Positions 15,801 to 24,836 are shown, counted from the first letter of the stretch. The stretch is DNA of 63,127 nucleotides from Thermoanaerobacter sp049701115 (GCF_049701115.1 NZ_JBNATX010000007.1:1-63127); one strand, 5' to 3'. The notes: generated by a model from the sequence alone, not told the origin. Program-made: numbers and translations.

Positions 15801-16490
15801 CTAATTCTTTTGTTCAGATCTTTTCTTTATATTTTCAAACTTAAAATCTATTCTTTCTCCTGTCTCTAGATAAATCACCCATTCGCATATGTTAGTCGTA
15901 TGATCGGCAATTCTTTCTAAATATCTGGCAACAAATAAAAATTCTGCAGCCTGATGAATATTTCTTGGGTCTTCAATCATATATGTCAAAAGTTCTCTAA
16001 AAATCTGGCCATAAAGAGCATCGACTATTTCGTCTTTTTCCCCTATCGACTTAGCTAAATCCAAATCCTGTCTTACATAAGAATCTAAAGAAAGTTTTAC
16101 CATTTCTCTTACAACATCGCTCATACGGGGAATATCTATCAAAGGCTTTATATATTTTTCATCCGCAATCCTTAAAGTAGTTCTGGCTATGTTGACCGCA
16201 TAATCTCCCATTCTTTCCAAGTCTGTTACAATTTTTAACCCTGTCAGGACGATTCTTAAGTCCTTTGCAATAGGATGCTGTGTAACCATTATCTTTGCGC
16301 ACTTATCGTCTATCTCAATTTCCATTTTATTGATTCTATCATCTTCATCTATTACTTTCTGCGCCATTTCTTTGTCATGATTGACCAAAGAAGCTATCGC
16401 ATTGCCTATTGCTTCTTCCACCAGACTTCCCATTTTAAGAATATCATAGTGAAGTTCCTCAAGTTCTTTTTCAAAGCGACTTCTATTCAT
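15801..16490 (-). CDS. phoU: Phosphate-transport accessory protein PhoU
   Basis: 229 residues, two PhoU helical repeats. Each contains the E(D)xxxD metal-binding type pattern, e.g. DRINKMEIEIDDKCAKIM and RYLERIADHTTNICEWVIY. PhoU links the Pst transporter to PhoR and represses the Pho response when phosphate is plentiful. The start is the ATG of MNRSRFEKEL, preceded by AGGAGGTGATAAG; a frame opening 93 bp upstream would overlap pstB and has no support. It is the last gene of pstCAB-phoU. Confidence 0.96.
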   Translation of the reverse strand: MNRSRFEKELEELHYDILKMGSLVEEAIGNAIASLVNHDKEMAQKVIDEDDRINKMEIEIDDKCAKIMVTQHPIAKDLRIVLTGLKIVTDLERMGDYAVNIARTTLRIADEKYIKPLIDIPRMSDVVREMVKLSLDSYVRQDLDLAKSIGEKDEIVDALYGQIFRELLTYMIEDPRNIHQAAEFLFVARYLERIADHTTNICEWVIYLETGERIDFKFENIKKRSEQKN

Positions 16491-16504
16491 CTTATCACCT
16501 CCTT

Positions 16505-17254
16505 TTAACCGAATCTGCCAGTGATATAATCCTCTGTCCTCTTGTCTTTTGGATTGTAAAACACCTGATCTGTTGGTCCCCACTCCACGAGCTCACCATT
16601 TAAGAAAAAGGCCGTATAATCAGATACTCTTCCCGCTTGCTGCATGTTATGAGTCACTATTATTATAGTATATTTTTTCTTCAAATCCTCTATTAACTCT
16701 TCAATCTTCATAGTAGAAATGGGATCCAACGCCGATGTAGGTTCATCCATCAAGATAACTTCTGGTTCCACCGCCAAAGTCCTGGCAATGCAAAGCCTTT
16801 GCTGCTGACCACCTGATAAGCTCAAAGCAGAATGATGAAGCCTATCTTTTACTTCATCCCATAAAGCTGCCGCTTTTAAGCTTTTCTCTACTATTTCGTT
16901 TAAAGTCCTTTTATCTCTTATCCCGTGAATTCTGGGACCATAAGCTACATTGTCATAAACAGTCATAGGAAAAGGATTAGGCTTTTGGAAAACCATACCA
17001 ACTTTTTTCCGCAGTTCGATCACATCGACTTCCTTGTATACATCTTTACCATCTAACAGCACAGTGCCAGTGATTTTAACTCCCTCAATCAAATCATTCA
17101 TCCTATTCAAGGTCCTGATAAAAGTAGATTTTCCACAGCCAGAAGGGCCAATGAGTGCAAGAACGCTATTAGGCTCTACATCCAAATTTATCTTTTTCAA
17201 GGCCTGTACTTCCCCATAAAACAAGTCCAAATCCCTTACTTCTATTTTTTTCAT
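16505..17254 (-). CDS. pstB: Phosphate ABC transporter ATP-binding protein
   Basis: 249 residues. Walker A is GPSGCGKST (about residues 34-42), the Q-loop lies in VFQKPNPFPM, the signature is LSGGQQQR (about 148-155) and Walker B VILMDEPTSALDP. The C-terminal ending (DYITGRFG) is typical of PstB. It powers phosphate import with PstA and PstC. pstA lies 45 bp upstream. Confidence 0.97.
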   Translation of the reverse strand: MKKIEVRDLDLFYGEVQALKKINLDVEPNSVLALIGPSGCGKSTFIRTLNRMNDLIEGVKITGTVLLDGKDVYKEVDVIELRKKVGMVFQKPNPFPMTVYDNVAYGPRIHGIRDKRTLNEIVEKSLKAAALWDEVKDRLHHSALSLSGGQQQRLCIARTLAVEPEVILMDEPTSALDPISTMKIEELIEDLKKKYTIIIVTHNMQQAGRVSDYTAFFLNGELVEWGPTDQVFYNPKDKRTEDYITGRFG

Positions 17255-17299
17255 CTGCCATTCATTCCCCTTCCTAATTGTTTATATATTATACCATAT

Positions 17300-18187
17300 T
17301 TATCTTTCACCTGTCATTCTCCTGTGCACTACACCACCTAACCATCTCGCAAAAAGGTTAAAAATCAAAACAGCCAAAAGCAGAACTGCAGAAGCTCCAT
17401 CTGCAATTTGTCTTGCGTCAGGTGCTAAACCTTCACTATTTACCTTCCATATATAAACTGCAAGTGTCTCCGCAGGCCTAAACAAATTCAAGGGAGAAGT
17501 TGGACTTTTGGGATTAAAGTTTGAAAAATTTAAAGCAGGGCTACTCATACCAGCTGTATAAAGCAATGCCGCAGCCTCTCCAAAAATTCTTCCAGCAGTC
17601 AAAATTATTCCAGTTAAAATTCCAGGCAAAGCCGCAGGAACAACTACTTTTGTAATAGTCTGCCACTTTGTAGCCCCAAGTGCAAAACTCGCTTCTCTGA
17701 GGCTATTTGGAACGCTCTTTATAGCATCTTCACTGACTCTTGTCATCACAGGAAGATTCAAAACTGTAAGTGCAAGAGCTCCAGCCATAAGGGAATATCC
17801 CCATCCTGTCATGGTAACAAACACCAAAAGTCCGAAAAGTCCCACAACAATAGAGGGCATAGAAGAAAGTGTCTCAACAGATAAACGTATTATTTCAGTA
17901 AACAGATTGGGCCTTGCGTATTCCGACATATATACTCCTGCTCCGATTCCTATTGGAACAGAAATTATCAAAGTGATTATCAAAAGCTCTATAGAATTAA
18001 AAAGCTGAGGTCCTATGCCGCCCCCCACCTCCATAAATTTAGGAGGGGAAGTTAAGAAAGACCATGTAAGCCTTGTCCGCCCTTGATACAATATATAGCC
18101 TATTAAAGACAGCAAAAATGCCACTAAAAAACCCGCTACCAAGTAGAAATACACTGTAGCAATTTTATCGTAAAGTTTTGCTTTCAT
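17300..18187 (-). CDS. pstA: Phosphate ABC transporter permease PstA
   Basis: 295 residues with six predicted membrane segments. The cytoplasmic EAA loop is REASFALGATKWQTITKVVVPAAL (about residues 159-182), which contacts PstB. It overlaps the end of pstC by 4 bp. AGGAGGGG precedes the ATG. Confidence 0.95.
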   Translation of the reverse strand: MKAKLYDKIATVYFYLVAGFLVAFLLSLIGYILYQGRTRLTWSFLTSPPKFMEVGGGIGPQLFNSIELLIITLIISVPIGIGAGVYMSEYARPNLFTEIIRLSVETLSSMPSIVVGLFGLLVFVTMTGWGYSLMAGALALTVLNLPVMTRVSEDAIKSVPNSLREASFALGATKWQTITKVVVPAALPGILTGIILTAGRIFGEAAALLYTAGMSSPALNFSNFNPKSPTSPLNLFRPAETLAVYIWKVNSEGLAPDARQIADGASAVLLLAVLIFNLFARWLGGVVHRRMTGER

Positions 18188-19083
18188 CTGTAAATTCCCC
18201 TCCTACCCACCAATCTAATCAGGATAATGAAAAAGAAGGAAATTAGAAGCAGTAAAAGCGCAAGAGACCATAAAGCATTGTTCCACAGAGTACCCATTAC
18301 TGTATTTCCCATTTCCATAGTAATAATAGAGGTTATCGTCGACATGGGTTCAAGAAAAGACCTGGGTATTACAGGACGGTTTCCAATGACCATCTGCACT
18401 GCCAGAGCCTCACCAAAAGCCCTTGCGAGGCCAAGTATAATTGCTGTTAAAATACCGGGTTTTGCCGCAGGTATGAGGACATGACGTATAGTTTGCCAGC
18501 GGGTAGCACCAAGCGCGTAACTCGCTTCTCTTATCTCCGACGGCAAAGCCCTTATTGTATCTGCACTCACGCTTGTTATAGTAGGGAGGGTCATTATAGC
18601 TAAAACCAAAATACCTGCCAATAAGCTAAAACCGAGTCCTCCAAAATGCTTGCTTATAAAAGGAACAAGGACACTGAGACCGATCCATCCGTATACAACA
18701 GAGGGAATACCTACAAATATCTCTATGGCCGGCTGTAATATTTTCTGCCCCATCTTCTTGCTTATTTCCACCATAAATATCGCTGAGGAAACACCTAAGG
18801 GTCCACTTATCATGATAGCAAAAATCGAAACCAGTACAGAACCCACAATAAAAGGCAAAGCTCCTACCTGTGGGGTTTCCCTATCAGGTCGCCATTCAGC
18901 AGAAAACAGGAATTCTTTTATTGAAACCTTATTTACAATAAAAGTAGAAATCCCTTTTGATGCCACAAAATAAAAAAGGGATATGACTAAAAGTATAAGA
19001 AGTACTGCTGAGGAGAAAACGATAACTTTTCCCACCATGTCCTGGCGCTTCCTAGACATTTCATACCTCTTATCCGCAGTCAT
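18184..19083 (-). CDS. pstC: Phosphate ABC transporter permease PstC
   Basis: 299 residues with about six membrane segments. The EAA loop is REASYALGATRWQTIRHVLIPAAK (about residues 176-199), close to that of PstA. GGAGGATGG precedes the ATG. A PhoP-box array lies 80-120 bp upstream, between it and pstS, so pstCAB-phoU probably has its own Pho-controlled promoter in addition to read-through from pstS. Confidence 0.95.
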   Translation of the reverse strand: MTADKRYEMSRKRQDMVGKVIVFSSAVLLILLVISLFYFVASKGISTFIVNKVSIKEFLFSAEWRPDRETPQVGALPFIVGSVLVSIFAIMISGPLGVSSAIFMVEISKKMGQKILQPAIEIFVGIPSVVYGWIGLSVLVPFISKHFGGLGFSLLAGILVLAIMTLPTITSVSADTIRALPSEIREASYALGATRWQTIRHVLIPAAKPGILTAIILGLARAFGEALAVQMVIGNRPVIPRSFLEPMSTITSIITMEMGNTVMGTLWNNALWSLALLLLLISFFFIILIRLVGRRGIYR

Positions 19084-19147
19084 AAATCCATCCTCCGTTC
19101 AATTTATACCGATTATAAAACCATCATGCCTATTCAATAATAACAAC

Positions 19148-19201
19148 CTATAAAAAAACATTCATTAAATTTATGTTAAATCTATGTTAAATTTATGTTA
19201 A
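19148..19201 (-). promoter_or_regulatory. PhoP-box array and promoter of pstCAB-phoU
   Basis: On the minus strand four hexamers, TTAACA at 19196-19201, 19185-19190 and 19174-19179 and TTAATG at 19163-19168, are spaced exactly 11 bp apart. This fits the TT(A/C/T)ACA repeats bound by PhoP in Bacillus. A -10-like TTATAG (19148-19153) lies 9 bp beyond the last hexamer, the same geometry as at pstS. Confidence 0.82.
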
Positions 19202-19213
19202 ATCTTTGAGGTA

Positions 19214-19243
19214 TAAAAAGGAGCTGGAATAACTCCAGCCCCC
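19214..19243 (-). terminator. Terminator-like hairpin after pstS
   Basis: On the minus strand GGGGCTGGA and TCCAGCTCC form a stem with a 5-nt loop, followed by TTTTTAT. It would reduce, not necessarily block, transcription from pstS into pstC, as is common for the more abundant binding protein. Confidence 0.78.
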
Positions 19244-19258
19244 TTTTATTGAGTTAGC

Positions 19259-20146
19259 TTATTTTATGGGTATAAAACCTAATTTCGGTATCAAATTCTT
19301 TTGAACCTCATCTGAGAGCATGAAATCCAAGAAAGCCTTCACAGCACCTTTCGGTTCGCCTTTTGTGTACATATGCTCGTACGACCATATGGGGTATTTG
19401 CCATCTATTATATTCTGAGCAGTTGGTTCTACGCCTTCATACTTCAGCGCCTTTACAGAATTATCCACATACGAAAGTGCCAGATAACTTATAGCACCTT
19501 TTGTATCTGCAACAGCTTTTTTAACAGCACCAGAAGAATCCTCTGTCAGGGCTATTCCCTGAGCCTCTTCTTGGCCTTTTAAAACCACTTTCTTGAATGT
19601 AGCTCGTGTCCCTGAACTCGCAGGTCTATTTATTATCACGATCTTCATATCTGGCCCGCCAACTTCTTTCCAGTTGGTTATCTTACCCGTAAAGATATCG
19701 ATAAGCTGTTGCTGTGTTAAACTATCAACTGTAACATCTTTGTTTACAACTACAGCAAAACCTACCTTTGCAACCTGATGGTCAACTAATTGTTTTGCAA
19801 TATTGGGATCTAATTTTTCTTCAGCAAAAATATCAGAATTTCCTATATCAATTGCACCTTGAGCAACCTGAGTCAAACCAGTACCGCTTCCTCCACCTTG
19901 TACAGTAATCGAAACATTAGGATATTTTTCCATGAATAGTTTGGCTGCCTGTTCTACTAAAGGCTGTAGGGCTGTAGAACCTGCAATCGTTATGTTACCT
20001 GAAAGCTGTTCTTGAGCTGACCCCTGAGAAGGAGTTTGATTCCCTTGGCTTTGAGAGCTTGTCCCGCCGCCACATGCGGAGAGGGCAAAAAGGCTCGCTA
20101 CCAATAAAACTACAATAAATATTTTTGCAAAATTTCTGTGTAACAT
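19259..20146 (-). CDS. pstS: Phosphate-binding lipoprotein PstS
   Basis: 295 residues. A lipoprotein signal (basic start, hydrophobic LLVASLFAL, lipobox SAC-G at about residues 26-28) is followed by a low-complexity Gly/Ser/Gln linker. The mature domain has the phosphate-binding segments ITIAGSTALQPL and GGGSGTG and the SSGT motif (PASSGTRATFKKV). It captures phosphate outside the membrane and delivers it to PstC/PstA. GGAGGTG precedes the ATG; the promoter carries a PhoP-box array. Confidence 0.96.
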   Translation of the reverse strand: MLHRNFAKIFIVVLLVASLFALSACGGGTSSQSQGNQTPSQGSAQEQLSGNITIAGSTALQPLVEQAAKLFMEKYPNVSITVQGGGSGTGLTQVAQGAIDIGNSDIFAEEKLDPNIAKQLVDHQVAKVGFAVVVNKDVTVDSLTQQQLIDIFTGKITNWKEVGGPDMKIVIINRPASSGTRATFKKVVLKGQEEAQGIALTEDSSGAVKKAVADTKGAISYLALSYVDNSVKALKYEGVEPTAQNIIDGKYPIWSYEHMYTKGEPKGAVKAFLDFMLSDEVQKNLIPKLGFIPIK

Positions 20147-20183
20147 CAGAGCACCTCCAAATTTTTAGTTTCCCCACAAACTA

Positions 20184-20237
20184 ATTGTATCAACCTAGTG
20201 TAAAGTCTATATTAAGCTAATGTTAAGTTTTTGTTAA
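20184..20237 (-). promoter_or_regulatory. PhoP-box array and promoter of pstS
   Basis: On the minus strand TTAACA (20232-20237), TTAACA (20221-20226), TTAATA (20210-20215) and TTTACA (20199-20204) follow at exact 11-bp steps, then 9 bp later TACAAT (20184-20189) as -10. No separate -35 is seen, as expected for a PhoP-activated promoter. Confidence 0.88.
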
Positions 20238-20299
20238 AAATGTCTTCTCTTTATTATGATTATCTCCCTTTCCCTTTTACAAAATACAAATCAGTTATT

Positions 20300-21670
20300 T
20301 TACTTCCTTATCAAATCCCTCTTCTCAAACTTTATCGTAAATTTCGTCCCTTTCCCGACTTCGCTATCAACGCTTATTTCCCCCTTCATGGATTCAACAA
20401 TGTGTTTGACAATCGCAAGTCCAAGACCAGTACCTCCAAGTTTTCTTGAGCGACTCTTGTCCACCCTGTAAAATCTTTCAAAAAGTCTTGGAATCTTGTC
20501 TTTAGGTATCCCGATTCCATTATCCTCAATTTCTATGATTATTTTCTCTTGATCTGATGCAGTCTTCACTTTGACAAAACCACCTTCTTGAGTGTATTTT
20601 ATCCCATTATCTATAAGATTTATCATCATTTGGTGGAATCTATCTCTATTCGTAATTATAATTAAATCTTTGCAGTTTAAATCTTTTTTCAGCGTTATAT
20701 TCTTATCTTTTGCCGCTTTTTCCATTATATAAATTATATTTTCTATCTCCTTATCAAGTTCAATTTCTTCCAAAGGATAACCATCTTTTACATTCTCAAT
20801 CTCTGAAAGAGTCAAAATATCATTTATAAGTCTTGTAAGTCGTTCTGCTTCAAAATCGATGATGTCTAAAAATCTTTCTCTGGCCTTTGGATCTTCAATT
20901 GCACCATTTCTAAGAGTTTCAATAAATCCCCTTATTGAAGTAAGAGGAGTTCTAAGCTCATGAGAAACATTTGCTACAAATTCACTTCGTATCTTTTCAA
21001 GTCTCCTCATTTCAGTTATATCATCGATGACCAATACAAAACCTAAATTCACATGGGAAATTGGATGTAAGATAGGACTTATATAGACTCTCAGGTGTTT
21101 ATTAAAAACATTAATTTCAAGACTTTTATAAGAAAAGGCCTTTTCTTTCCTTAACGTTTCAAATACTTCATACAATTTACTGCTTCTTATAACTTCAAAA
21201 ACAGGTCTTCCTACTAAATCTCTCTCCTTTACTCCCAAAATCTTCTTCGCAGAATCGTTTATCGTCAATATCCTTTCGGCATTGTCAAAGGCTATGACTC
21301 CATTGGCAATGCTTTTTAAAATAGCTTCTAAAGTAGCATTTCTATCGTTCAATTCTTCAATAGTTTCTTTTAATTTATAAGACATTGAAGTTACAGCAAT
21401 ATAAAGTTCTCGTACTTCGTCTACAGAATTGTCTTTTATGCCATAACGGTATATGCCATTGGCAATATCTCTGGTCAAATCTGTAATTTCCTGAATTGGA
21501 ACAATTATGCGTTGTAAAAATTTGTAACTCAAAGCGGCAGAAATTAAAAGGGCAAACGCCATGCCTATTAAGAGAGTATTAATAGGAACTTTATTCCAAA
21601 AAAATAAAGTCAAGGTCAAAAAACCTGCTAAATTTATAAAAAACAACTTATAATAAGCCCTTTTAAGCAT
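20300..21670 (-). CDS. phoR: Phosphate-sensing histidine kinase PhoR
   Basis: About 456 residues: two membrane segments close together near the N-terminus (about 10-55) with almost no extracytoplasmic loop, a HAMP-like region, a PAS domain (about 105-215), HisKA with VSHELRTPLTSIRGF (His near 241), and an ATPase domain with the N box, DNGIGIPKDKIPRLFERFYR and GGTGLGLAIVKH. The absent sensor loop fits the model that PhoR senses phosphate through PstB/PhoU. The ATG at 21670 with AAAGGTG is preferred over a GTG at 21679. It overlaps phoP. Confidence 0.93.
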   Translation of the reverse strand: MLKRAYYKLFFINLAGFLTLTLFFWNKVPINTLLIGMAFALLISAALSYKFLQRIIVPIQEITDLTRDIANGIYRYGIKDNSVDEVRELYIAVTSMSYKLKETIEELNDRNATLEAILKSIANGVIAFDNAERILTINDSAKKILGVKERDLVGRPVFEVIRSSKLYEVFETLRKEKAFSYKSLEINVFNKHLRVYISPILHPISHVNLGFVLVIDDITEMRRLEKIRSEFVANVSHELRTPLTSIRGFIETLRNGAIEDPKARERFLDIIDFEAERLTRLINDILTLSEIENVKDGYPLEEIELDKEIENIIYIMEKAAKDKNITLKKDLNCKDLIIITNRDRFHQMMINLIDNGIKYTQEGGFVKVKTASDQEKIIIEIEDNGIGIPKDKIPRLFERFYRVDKSRSRKLGGTGLGLAIVKHIVESMKGEISVDSEVGKGTKFTIKFEKRDLIRK

Positions 21671-22385
21671 TTTTTTCACCTTTATCTTCCTCTAAATCTT
21701 TCAACTTATAACCTATACCTCTGACAGTTTCAATATAGGCAGGAGCCTTGTCGTCATCCTCTATTTTCTTCCTTAGATGTCTTATATGAACGTCCACAGT
21801 CCTTGTCTCCCCAGCGTATTCATATCCCCACACCTTGTCCAATAAATAGTCCCTTGTTAGCACTTTACCTTTATTTTGCGAAAGAAGCTTAAGAAGTTCA
21901 AACTCTTTAAGAGTAAGGTCAAGAGGTTTTCCCCTTTTATACACCGTATGCTTCCCAGTATCAATAACTATATCTCCAAATTTTATTATTTCCTCTTTTC
22001 CTTCATCGCCCTGTTGTGTTCGCCGAAGAACAGCCTTTACTCTAGCTAAAAGCTCTCTCACGCTAAAAGGCTTAGTAATATAATCATCGGCTCCCAACTC
22101 TAACCCCAATACCTTATCAAACTCCTCACTTCTTGCTGTAAGCATTATTATCGGAATGTTTTTAGTATCCTCATTATTTTTTAAAATCTTACATATCTCG
22201 AGTCCATCCATATCTGGTAACATCAAATCCAGTATGACAAGGTCAGGCTTTTCATCCAAAGCCTTTTCTAGACCTTCTTTACCATTTTCCGAAGCCATTA
22301 CTTTATATCCTGCTGCTTCTAAATTGTACCTTAAAAGCTCTAAAATGTGGACCTCATCTTCTATAATAAGTACAGTATAAGGCAT
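21663..22385 (-). CDS. phoP: Phosphate response regulator PhoP
   Basis: 240-residue OmpR-type regulator. The receiver has acidic residues in IIEDE, the phosphoacceptor Asp in PDLVILDLMLPDMDG (about residue 53), and the conserved Lys in DDYITKPFS. The C-terminal winged helix (about 130-230) ends with TVDVHIRHLRKKIEDD and VRGIGYKL. It would bind the two TTAACA arrays upstream of pstS and pstC. It starts 21 bp after nrdR and may share its transcript. Confidence 0.94.
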   Translation of the reverse strand: MPYTVLIIEDEVHILELLRYNLEAAGYKVMASENGKEGLEKALDEKPDLVILDLMLPDMDGLEICKILKNNEDTKNIPIIMLTARSEEFDKVLGLELGADDYITKPFSVRELLARVKAVLRRTQQGDEGKEEIIKFGDIVIDTGKHTVYKRGKPLDLTLKEFELLKLLSQNKGKVLTRDYLLDKVWGYEYAGETRTVDVHIRHLRKKIEDDDKAPAYIETVRGIGYKLKDLEEDKGEKNA

Positions 22386-22406
22386 TTTTACCCCTCCAAA
22401 CAGGCT

Positions 22407-22883
22407 CTACTCCTTCGTTTTTTTCTCTTCATTCTCTTTAAGGAGTTTTTTCAGCTCATCCATAAAAGTATTTATATCCTTAAATTGCCTGTAAACAGAA
22501 GCAAATCTCACATAAGCTACTTCATCTACGCTTTTTAACTTTTCCATTACCATTTCTCCAATCTCCTCAGAGGTAATTTCTCTCACCATCGAATTTACTA
22601 TTTTCCTGTCAATTTCATCCGTAATTTCCTCTAATACCTTCATAGGAACAGGCCTTTTTTCACAAGCTTTTATCATTCCTCTCAATATCTTTTCTTTATC
22701 ATAAAGCTCTCGACGGTTATCTTTTTTTATCACAAGTATGGGCAGCTGTTCCACCTTTTCATAGGTAGTAAATCTTTTCCCACATTTAAGACATTCTCTT
22801 CTTCTTCTTATGGCAGTATTATCCTCGGTAGGCCTCGAATCTATCACTTTCGAATCGGGATAGCCGCAATACGGGCACTTCAT
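22407..22883 (-). CDS. nrdR: Transcriptional repressor NrdR
   Basis: 158 residues. An N-terminal zinc ribbon (MKCPYCGYPDSKVIDSRP and CLKCGKRF) is followed by an ATP-cone domain (about 48-140). NrdR represses ribonucleotide reductase genes according to the ATP/dATP ratio. The start is the ATG of MKCPYCGYP with TGGAGGTAAAG upstream. Target sites (NrdR boxes) were not identified in this window, and no nrd genes are present. Confidence 0.96.
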   Translation of the reverse strand: MKCPYCGYPDSKVIDSRPTEDNTAIRRRRECLKCGKRFTTYEKVEQLPILVIKKDNRRELYDKEKILRGMIKACEKRPVPMKVLEEITDEIDRKIVNSMVREITSEEIGEMVMEKLKSVDEVAYVRFASVYRQFKDINTFMDELKKLLKENEEKKTKE

Positions 22884-22945
22884 GACTTTACCTCCAAAAT
22901 CATCGTTTAATAAAATTATAATAAACTTAAGTTTATTAGTCAAAC

Positions 22946-23191
22946 TTAACTGCTGATACTTCTGAAATCAACTAGTATGACATCTGCGCCTATTTTTTTT
23001 ATAGCACTCCATGGAAGGTATATTTCTGGTTCCTTGCTAAAAAGTCTAAAAAAACCCGTTTCTTTTGGAAGAATTATACCCTCTATCTTGCCTTCCTCTA
23101 AATTTACATCTATATCAATTATGTTACCTAATTTTTCACCAGTATTTATATCTATTATTTCTTTATCCCTTAATTCAGAAGCCTTTATCAT
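22946..23191 (-). CDS. YlmC/YmxH family PRC-barrel protein
   Basis: 81 residues with a single PRC-barrel fold: MIKASELRDKEIIDINTGEKLG at the N-terminus and PWSAIKKIGADVILVD at the end. This small family is linked with sporulation in Bacillus and Clostridia and is often next to sigG or nrdR, as here. Biochemical role unknown. A CATATAAT sequence follows the sigG terminator just upstream and could be a mother-cell -10, but it has no clear -35. Confidence 0.85.
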   Translation of the reverse strand: MIKASELRDKEIIDINTGEKLGNIIDIDVNLEEGKIEGIILPKETGFFRLFSKEPEIYLPWSAIKKIGADVILVDFRSISS

Positions 23192-23236
23192 CTTTCCTTC
23201 CCCCTTCTATTTCCCTTTCTTCAACATTATATGAAA

Positions 23237-23268
23237 AAATCTAGCTTATCATGACAGATAAGCTAGAT
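23237..23268 (-). terminator. Terminator overlapping the sigG stop codon
   Basis: On the minus strand ATCTAGCTTATC and GATAAGCTAGAT form a perfect 12-bp stem with a 6-nt loop, then TTTTTTC. The TAG stop codon of sigG lies inside the first arm. Confidence 0.88.
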
Positions 23269-24039
23269 ATACTTCCTCATATGATTTAACGCCGCTTTTT
23301 CCAGACGAGAAACTTGTGCCTGAGATATACCTATCTCTTTTGCAACTTCCATCTGGGTTTTACCTTCAAAGAACCTCATTGTAAGTATCATTTTTTCTCT
23401 CTCATTCAACTTTTCTAACGCTTCTTTTAAAGCAATTTTTTCAAGCCATACTTCGTCTACGTTTTTATCATCACTCACTTGATCCATGACATATATAGCA
23501 TCTCCACCATCGTGGTATATCGGCTCAAACAGAGAAACTGGCTCTTGTATCGCATCTAACGCCATCACAACTTCTTCACTTGGAAGGTCTAATTCTTTTG
23601 CGATTTCACCTACCGTAGGTTCTTTTGAGTTTTCTGAAACAAGTTTATCCCTTACCTGAAGAGCCTTATAGGCGATATCTCTCAAAGACCTGCTGACCCT
23701 TATAGGAGTATTGTCCCTTAGATACCTTCTTATCTCGCCTATTATCATAGGAACAGCATAAGTAGAGAACTTAACGTTTTGATTCAAGTCGAAATTATCT
23801 ATAGCCTTGATAAGCCCTATACAACCTACCTGGAAAAGGTCATCCACTGACTCGCCTCTGTTGTTAAACCTCTGTATCACACTTAATACAAGTCTCAAAT
23901 TGCTGTTTATAAATTCCTCTCTCGCCTTCTTATCTCCGTTTTTCATCCTTATGAGAAGTTCTCTTTGCTTGGAAGGTCTTAAAACAGGCAATTTTGAAGT
24001 ATTAACTCCAGATATTTCCACTTTATTGTTGTTAGCCAT
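23263..24039 (-). CDS. sigG: RNA polymerase sigma-G factor, late forespore
   Basis: 258 residues. The N-terminus KVEISGVNTSKLPVL matches the segment of sigma-G where anti-sigma factors act. Region 2 (FSTYAVPMIIGEIRRYLRDN) and region 4 (EREKMILTMRFFEGKTQMEVAKEIGISQAQVSRLEKAAL) are complete. It directs forespore genes after engulfment. The ATG at 24039 is preferred over an in-frame TTG at 24057. A sigma-F/G-type promoter lies just upstream, separating it from the sigE transcript. Confidence 0.97.
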   Translation of the reverse strand: MANNNKVEISGVNTSKLPVLRPSKQRELLIRMKNGDKKAREEFINSNLRLVLSVIQRFNNRGESVDDLFQVGCIGLIKAIDNFDLNQNVKFSTYAVPMIIGEIRRYLRDNTPIRVSRSLRDIAYKALQVRDKLVSENSKEPTVGEIAKELDLPSEEVVMALDAIQEPVSLFEPIYHDGGDAIYVMDQVSDDKNVDEVWLEKIALKEALEKLNEREKMILTMRFFEGKTQMEVAKEIGISQAQVSRLEKAALNHMRKYI

Positions 24040-24073
24040 ATCCAACCCTGCCTCCAACCTTTGAGCTCATTTA

Positions 24074-24103
24074 CAGTATTGCCGACAGGGTTAGGAAATA
24101 TAC
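24074..24103 (-). promoter_or_regulatory. Sigma-F/sigma-G-type promoter of sigG
   Basis: On the minus strand GTATA (24099-24103) and GGCAATACTG (24074-24083) are separated by exactly 15 bp. Consensus for these forespore sigma factors is about GYATA, 15 bp, GGNNANANTR, and every specified base matches. An inverted repeat (TTTACAGTAT with ATACTGTAAA) coincides with the promoter and might be a binding site or only a coincidence. Confidence 0.75.
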
Positions 24104-24110
24104 TGTAAAA

Positions 24111-24836
24111 TTATACTAATTTATTCATTTCTTTCTTCAATCTTTTCAAAATTTTCTTTTCAAGCCTCGAAATGTAGGATTGAGAAATTCCTAACATATC
24201 TGCCACTTCTTTTTGTGTTTTTTCTGCACCACCCTCCAGTCCAAACCTCAATCTAATGATTTTTTTTTCTCTTTCTGGGAGCTTTTTTAGAGCAGAAGTT
24301 AAAAGTTCTCTTTCGACCTCATCTTCAATGTACTTATAGACCGTTTCATTATCGGTACCCAAAATATCTGAAAGTAAGAGTTCATTTCCATCCCAGTCGA
24401 CATTTAATGGTTCGTCAAAAGAAACTTCTAGCCTTGTTTTGTTATTTCTTCGTAAATACATCAAAATCTCATTCTCAATGCAGCGAGATGCATACGTTGC
24501 TAATTTAATTTTTTTCTTGGGATTAAAAGTATTAATAGCTTTTATTAGTCCTATCGTCCCAATTGAAATCAAATCCTCAATTCCCACTCCTGTATTTTCA
24601 AATTTTTTTGCAATATAAACCACCAATCTTAGATTTCTCTCGATTAGAATGCTTTTTGCTTCATTATCCCCTTTTTCCATCTTCGAAATAAGGTAACTTT
24701 CTTCTTCTAACGAGAGAGGAGGCGGCAGTGCTTCACTTCCTCCTATATAATATATCTCCTCTGCAAGGTCTAAAAAATCTAGAATTTTTTTCCAAATAAG
24801 TAATAGTTCCAACCTCAATTTAGTTTTAAACTTCAT
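24111..24836 (-). CDS. sigE: RNA polymerase sigma-E factor, pro-form
   Basis: 241 residues. The N-terminal stretch of about 27 residues is the pro-sequence cut by SpoIIGA; the conserved YYIGGSEALPPPLSLEEE begins right after it. Region 2 contains TYASRCIENEILMYLR, region 4 LPEREKKIIRLRFGLEGG and ISQSYISRLEKKIL. It directs early mother-cell genes, spoIVA among them. It lies 13 bp after spoIIGA. Confidence 0.97.
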   Translation of the reverse strand: MKFKTKLRLELLLIWKKILDFLDLAEEIYYIGGSEALPPPLSLEEESYLISKMEKGDNEAKSILIERNLRLVVYIAKKFENTGVGIEDLISIGTIGLIKAINTFNPKKKIKLATYASRCIENEILMYLRRNNKTRLEVSFDEPLNVDWDGNELLLSDILGTDNETVYKYIEDEVERELLTSALKKLPEREKKIIRLRFGLEGGAEKTQKEVADMLGISQSYISRLEKKILKRLKKEMNKLV

